A stretch of 8,533 bases of DNA from JBFFSQ01 sp041572275 (GTDB lineage: Bacteria > Pseudomonadota > Gammaproteobacteria > SZUA-229). The notes beneath the pieces are model-generated. The model saw only the letters and a program-made list of their open reading frames with translations. It was not told where the DNA came from and ran no database searches. Made by a program: the position numbers and the translations under genes. Location of the stretch: NCBI GenBank assembly GCA_041572275.1, contig JBFFSQ010000126.1, positions 1 through 8,533 of the forward strand, read 5' to 3'. Shown here piece after piece: positions 5,397 to 8,533 of this stretch (position 1 is the first letter of the stretch; each line of letters opens with the position of its first letter).

Positions 5397-7529
5397 GTGA
5401 CAATCCATCCAGCCATGACAGCTGAATTATCAAAAGGCTTTACCATTATAGAGCGGGAGACACCGCTCATGCTGGTGGTTGATGATGATATGCTGATTCG
5501 GAGCATGCTCAGGAAAGCGCTGGAGCGTCAGGGCTATGAGGTGATCGAAGCTCCCAATGGCTCTGAAGCAGTGGAGCTGTTTCTCAGTCAGCGACCGGAC
5601 ATGGTGTTGCTGGATGTGTTAATGCCGATGATGAATGGATTTGAAGCCTGTGCGGCCATGCGGCGTTACGATCTTGAGGTCAGAGTGCCAATTCTGATGC
5701 TAACTGGGCTGGATGATGTGTCATCAGTCGATATGGCTTTTGAGTCCGGAGCCACGGACTTTATTACCAAACCGATTAACTGGAGTCTGTTCACCCAGCG
5801 TGTGCGTTATGCGTTGCGTTCACGCAATCTGGATTTTGCGCTGAGAAAAAGCCAGCATCGTATTCATCATGCCTTGCAGGTAGCCAAGCTTGGATACTGG
5901 GACTGGGATTTACTGAATGATCGTTTTTCTATTCCCGAGAATGTATTGCAGATGCTGGGCATTGAGCTCAGTGAATTATCCATCCAGCAATTAATTGCGC
6001 AGGTACCAGCGGATGAAATCGATCTGCTGACAGAAGCTTTCAATGCCGTTCAGCAACAGGGTCAGGGTTTTGTGATTGAGCATCGATTGATGGGGACCGA
6101 TCATAATGAACGTTTTGTTTATCATCAGTGTGAAGTGGTGATCGATAATAATGGCCGACCGATCCAGGCCCTGGGAACCTTACAGGATATTACCCAGCTC
6201 AAACGTGCCGAAGATTTAATTCTGCATCAGGCCTATCACGATACCTTAACCGATCTGCCAAATCAGGCCTTGTATAAGGAGCGCTTGGTCCATGCACTGC
6301 AAGTGGCCGAGAGTCTGCAACATCAGGTGGCGGTTATTTCACTGGATATTGATCGTTTCCAGCTGATTAACGACAGTCTTGGTCATGAAACCGGCAATGA
6401 GTTACTGGTGGCTTTTGCCAGTTTTCTGAGTCGTTTTGTCAAGCAGGGGGATACGATATCGCGTATCAGTGGCAATGAATTTGCGATCTTGCTGGAGAGT
6501 ATGCAGTCCACCGATGATATTAGTCGCGTCATCATGCGTATACGCGGCTCATTGAATAGTCAGGCATTTGAACTCGGTGATGACAAGGTCTATGTAACCC
6601 TCAGTGTGGGGGTTGCGATCTACCCCGATGATGATTTTGATGCTACCAATCTCATGCAGCATGCTAATACGGCCATGCGTAGATCAAAAGCGCAGGGCGG
6701 TGATCAGGAATGCTTTTATACCCGTAATATGAACCGTCGAGTGCATGACCGTTTACGTCTAGAAAATGATCTGCGCCATGCCCTGGATCAACGCAAGCTA
6801 GAAATTTATTATCAGCCACAGGTACAGGTGAGTACGCGCAAGATTATTGCCATGGAAGCACTGGCACGCTGGAATCATCCACAGCAAGGCTTAATCTCAC
6901 CGGTACGCTTCATACCTCTGGCAGAAGAAACAGGTCTGATTACTGTTTTGGGTGAGTATGTTCTGGAGCAGGCTATTTGCCAGACTCAAGCCTGGCGTGA
7001 GTTGGGATTTGAATTACGCGTGGGGATTAATCTATCCGCGCGCCAGTTCATGCAGGATGACCTGGTGGAGCAGGTGGAAAAATACCTGCAACAGTTTTCA
7101 CTACCAGCTCGTTATCTGGATCTGGAAATAACGGAAACCATAGCCATGCAGGATGCGGAAAATAGTATTCAGAAAATGCAACAGCTTAAACAATTGGGTG
7201 TCAATCTGTCCATGGATGATTTTGGGACCGGTTATTCATCACTGAGTTATCTGCACCAGTTTCCCCTGGATGTACTTAAGATTGATCGTTCCTTTGTGCA
7301 GGATATTGCCGGGCGTCCAGATGATGGCGCAATTGCCCGGGCGGTGATTGCTATGGCTCAAAGCCTGGGCCTTGAAGTGATTGCTGAAGGTGTTGAAAAC
7401 GAGGTTCAGTATGATTTCCTGCAACAGCAAGGTTGTCAGATTATTCAGGGTTATCTGATTTCACAGCCAGTGACTGCAACGGCATTTCAGAAGTTGTTAA
7501 CTCAGTCAGTCAGGCCTGGTGGTGATTAA
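5397..7529 (+). CDS. REC-PAS-GGDEF-EAL response regulator, probable c-di-GMP phosphodiesterase with degenerate GGDEF
   Basis: A 710-residue cytoplasmic signalling protein without membrane segments. The receiver domain (about 24-140) has the acidic pair Asp30/Asp31, phosphoacceptor Asp73 (LLDVLMP), Thr103 and Lys125 (TKP). A PAS domain follows (about 155-270, LGYWDWDLLNDRFSI to TLQDITQLKRAE). The GGDEF domain (about 275-440) carries SGNEF at 358-362 in place of GGDEF and KQGD instead of RxxD at the inhibitory site, so cyclase activity is doubtful. The EAL domain (about 453-705) looks active: EALAR (487-491), Asn545, Glu577, MDDFGTGYSS (606-615), Lys628-Ile-Asp630, AEGVE (663-667) and QGYL (684-687). 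Predicted net output is c-di-GMP hydrolysis under control of phosphorylation and the PAS ligand. No histidine kinase is nearby, so it is an orphan regulator here. The start is uncertain: GTG 5397 (taken here; GAGAG 6 nt upstream), ATG 5415, or ATG 5469 (GGGAG 9 nt upstream, but that begins inside the first REC strand). Confidence 0.93.
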   Translation: MTIHPAMTAELSKGFTIIERETPLMLVVDDDMLIRSMLRKALERQGYEVIEAPNGSEAVELFLSQRPDMVLLDVLMPMMNGFEACAAMRRYDLEVRVPILMLTGLDDVSSVDMAFESGATDFITKPINWSLFTQRVRYALRSRNLDFALRKSQHRIHHALQVAKLGYWDWDLLNDRFSIPENVLQMLGIELSELSIQQLIAQVPADEIDLLTEAFNAVQQQGQGFVIEHRLMGTDHNERFVYHQCEVVIDNNGRPIQALGTLQDITQLKRAEDLILHQAYHDTLTDLPNQALYKERLVHALQVAESLQHQVAVISLDIDRFQLINDSLGHETGNELLVAFASFLSRFVKQGDTISRISGNEFAILLESMQSTDDISRVIMRIRGSLNSQAFELGDDKVYVTLSVGVAIYPDDDFDATNLMQHANTAMRRSKAQGGDQECFYTRNMNRRVHDRLRLENDLRHALDQRKLEIYYQPQVQVSTRKIIAMEALARWNHPQQGLISPVRFIPLAEETGLITVLGEYVLEQAICQTQAWRELGFELRVGINLSARQFMQDDLVEQVEKYLQQFSLPARYLDLEITETIAMQDAENSIQKMQQLKQLGVNLSMDDFGTGYSSLSYLHQFPLDVLKIDRSFVQDIAGRPDDGAIARAVIAMAQSLGLEVIAEGVENEVQYDFLQQQGCQIIQGYLISQPVTATAFQKLLTQSVRPGGD

Positions 7530-7557
7530 AAATTTGTGTTTTTGATCTGAACTATTC

Positions 7558-7577
7558 GACCACTTCGCGGTCTTTTT
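7558..7577 (+). terminator. Probable intrinsic terminator after the REC-PAS-GGDEF-EAL gene
   Basis: GACCAC at 7558-7563 and GCGGTC at 7567-7572 form a six-position stem with one A-C mismatch around a TTC loop, immediately followed by five T (7573-7577). It lies 29 nt after the stop at 7529. The stem is short, so it may be only moderately efficient. It separates the c-di-GMP gene from the metal-efflux locus. Confidence 0.6.
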
Positions 7578-7638
7578 CCGCAACTATTGTCTTTTGGATC
7601 AACAGCATAATGGAGTTAATAAAAACACTATTTAAGAC

Positions 7639-7668
7639 TTTACTTATATATGGTTGGTCATATATAGT
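7639..7668 (+). promoter_or_regulatory. Candidate promoter with embedded 8-6-8 palindrome, upstream of the His-rich membrane protein and CzcC-like gene
   Basis: TATATATG (7645-7652) and CATATATA (7659-7666) form a perfect 8-bp inverted repeat with spacer GTTGGT. It sits between a weak -35 (TTTACT, 7639-7644) and a good -10 (TATAGT, 7663-7668), 18 nt apart. A dyad placed between -35 and -10 is typical of metal-responsive operators (MerR or ArsR/SmtB types), and a metal-efflux locus follows. No regulator gene is visible in the window and the box matches no specific consensus I can name with confidence. Confidence 0.4.
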
Positions 7669-7675
7669 CCCCGTC

Positions 7676-8098
7676 ATGACTCCCCCCGATCAACAACCGG
7701 TTTTAAAAAACGGCTGGATGCGTAGAGCCGTGCTGATACCGTTGGTATTGGCTCTGTTATTCGTGCAGAGTATACAGTTGCACGTGCATACCTATAGCCA
7801 TGAGGCTTCGACGCTGGGGCACGTTCACCATGATCAGTTGCATTCGGAATTTGTCTTCAGTCATCAACAGCATGCCGATGAAATTGCACAGCTGGATTTA
7901 TCCTATTCGGGGCTTATCAGCAACCTGAGTGTAGCGGTCCTGCCGCTTCTGTTTGTTTTCGCATTTATTGTCCTGTCCCTGTCAGATCGTGTATATCGTC
8001 GTCTTTCCTGGGATTATTTCAGACGTGTTGTTCCTCTTTTCTGGAGTGGCCGGCTACAGCCACCACTACGTGCACCTCCACAGTTAATTTCAGCTTAA
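7676..8098 (+). CDS. Small inner-membrane protein with periplasmic His-rich loop, head of a metal-efflux locus
   Basis: A 140-residue protein from the ATG at 7676; function not known from sequence. Two hydrophobic segments are visible (about 18-35, LIPLVLALLFVQSI; about 81-102, ISNLSVAVLPLLFVFAFIVL). Basic residues precede the first (MRRA) and follow the second (RVYRRLSWDYFRR), predicting both ends in the cytoplasm and a periplasmic loop. That loop holds nine histidines in 31 residues (36-66, including HVH, HVHH and HQQH), suggesting binding of Zn, Co, Ni, Cd or Cu. The C-terminus is proline-rich (PPLRAPP). The CzcC-like gene starts 121 nt downstream on the same strand; small proteins such as CzcI precede czcCBA in other bacteria, and this may be an analogue. 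The start is uncertain: the frame opens to an ATG at 7610, but that start would put the candidate promoter and palindrome inside the gene. None of the starts (7610, 7676, 7718) has a clear Shine-Dalgarno. Confidence 0.75.
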   Translation: MTPPDQQPVLKNGWMRRAVLIPLVLALLFVQSIQLHVHTYSHEASTLGHVHHDQLHSEFVFSHQQHADEIAQLDLSYSGLISNLSVAVLPLLFVFAFIVLSLSDRVYRRLSWDYFRRVVPLFWSGRLQPPLRAPPQLISA

Positions 8099-8180
8099 TT
8101 TCGCGTCTGTTGCGGCATGTCATCGATAGGCAGGCCTGAGTAAACCAGACAGAAAAAATCTAATCTAATTGTGATTGACC

Positions 8181-8201
8181 ACATGTGTGTTGGACGCATG
8201 T
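8181..8201 (+). other. Potential leader hairpin just upstream of the CzcC-like gene
   Basis: The 121-nt spacer 8099-8219 contains ACATGTG (8181-8187) and CGCATGT (8195-8201), which pair over seven positions (one G-U) around a 7-nt loop. It ends 5 nt before GAGG (8207-8210), the likely Shine-Dalgarno of the next gene. No T-run follows, so it is not a terminator. No convincing separate promoter is visible in the spacer. Functional relevance is unproven. Confidence 0.3.
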
Positions 8202-8219
8202 TGTATGAGGTGAAGGAAT

Positions 8220-8533
8220 ATGATTGCCCCCCAAAAAGTTGTTTTACCCTGGGCTAGCGGTCTGGCGCTTGCTCTAATGGCACTGACATCAACGTCAGTA
8301 GTTGCTGAAAACCTCTGGACCCTGGAGTCCAGTATTCAGCGGATGCTACAGCTGGCCCCGGAAACCCGTGTTGCAGATGCCAGCATCAGTATGCATGAAG
8401 CTCGTCTAGCTGAAGCTGAAGTCTGGCCAAACCCCAGTGTTGAACTCCGTGTCGATGAGAAACTGGGACTGGATGATGGCTCGGGTGGTCTCGATGTGAC
8501 TCAACTGGTGCTAAGTCAGCCATTGCCCTTAAA
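8220..8533 (+). CDS. TolC/CzcC-family outer-membrane efflux channel, N-terminal part; 3' end outside the window
   Basis: The frame is open from ATG 8220 to the window end (104 residues). Residues 1-29 form a signal peptide (LPWASGLALALMALTSTSVVA, here spanning residues 9-29) with probable cleavage before ENLWTLE. The mature start has the outer-membrane-factor pattern: an initial helix (SSIQRMLQLAPETRVADASI), a second stretch rich in Ala and Glu (HEARLAEAEVWPNPSVEL), then LVLSQPLPL. The AEAxxxPNPxxEL motif is characteristic of CzcC/CusC-type channels of RND metal exporters. Such proteins form the outer-membrane exit duct with a periplasmic adaptor (CzcB) and RND pump (CzcA), whose genes are expected just downstream. 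GAGG at 8207-8210 lies 9 nt before the ATG; AAGGA at 8213-8217 is too close to be the main site. The His-rich membrane protein upstream supports a metal substrate. Confidence 0.85.
   Translation, partial: MIAPQKVVLPWASGLALALMALTSTSVVAENLWTLESSIQRMLQLAPETRVADASISMHEARLAEAEVWPNPSVELRVDEKLGLDDGSGGLDVTQLVLSQPLPL

Noticed and set aside
5451..5468. Small inverted repeat GAGCG...CGCTC before ATG 5469
   Set aside because: It is only 5 bp and lies within the coding frame if translation starts at 5397 or 5415; likely chance.
4318..5506. Several minus-strand and alternative-frame openings within metZ and at the start of the REC gene
   Set aside because: MetZ and the REC domain explain this region fully; the other frames show no motifs or ribosome binding sites.
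7697..7713. Near-palindrome CCGGTTTTAAAAAACGG
   Set aside because: It is imperfect and inside the His-rich protein gene; only the outer CCG/CGG and an A/T centre match, so no function is claimed.
1..8533. Search for mobile elements, CRISPR arrays and tRNA or rRNA genes
   Set aside because: No transposase or integrase frame, no spaced direct-repeat array, and no tRNA-like or rRNA-like segment was seen; nearly all sequence is explained by long coding genes.

Overview
The window looks like chromosome of a free-living gammaproteobacterium. The C-terminus of PurF is of the Pseudomonas type, and purF and metZ lie near each other on the same strand, as they are directly adjacent in Pseudomonas. The periplasmic and outer-membrane proteins point to a Gram-negative cell, and base composition is moderate (below 50% GC by eye). 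The genus cannot be fixed; a marine or methylotroph-type lineage such as Methylophaga is only a guess.

Layout. (1) 1-612: 3' end of purF. (2) 622-4095: a peptidoglycan-remodelling block between purF and metZ. It holds a secreted TPR + NTF2-like protein, then 2 nt later a secreted YkuD L,D-transpeptidase/carboxypeptidase with its own NTF2-like tail. Next comes a secreted M14 zinc carboxypeptidase on the minus strand, overlapping its neighbour tail-to-tail by 38 nt. Last is a small YkuD protein with no signal peptide. (3) 4133-5326: metZ (O-succinylhomoserine sulfhydrylase), probably co-transcribed with the small YkuD gene. (4) 5397-7529: a REC-PAS-GGDEF-EAL protein with an intact EAL domain and a degenerate GGDEF motif (SGNEF), preceded by a repeat-rich spacer and followed by a probable intrinsic terminator. 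(5) 7676-8533: start of a heavy-metal efflux locus, with a small two-helix membrane protein carrying a His-rich loop and then the N-terminus of a CzcC/TolC-type outer-membrane channel.

How the genes may work together. The block at 622-4095 is the most interesting part. The YkuD + NTF2-like enzyme and the M14 enzyme resemble in architecture the Helicobacter pylori cell-shape pair Csd6 (L,D-carboxypeptidase, tetra- to tripeptide) and Csd4 (D,L-carboxypeptidase, tri- to dipeptide). The signal-less YkuD protein resembles in architecture the cytosolic L,D-carboxypeptidases of peptidoglycan recycling (ElsL/LdcV type). Together they could trim stem peptides on both sides of the inner membrane, with the TPR-NTF2 protein as a non-catalytic partner. 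This is inference from domain architecture and gene order. No tRNA, rRNA, CRISPR array or mobile element was seen.
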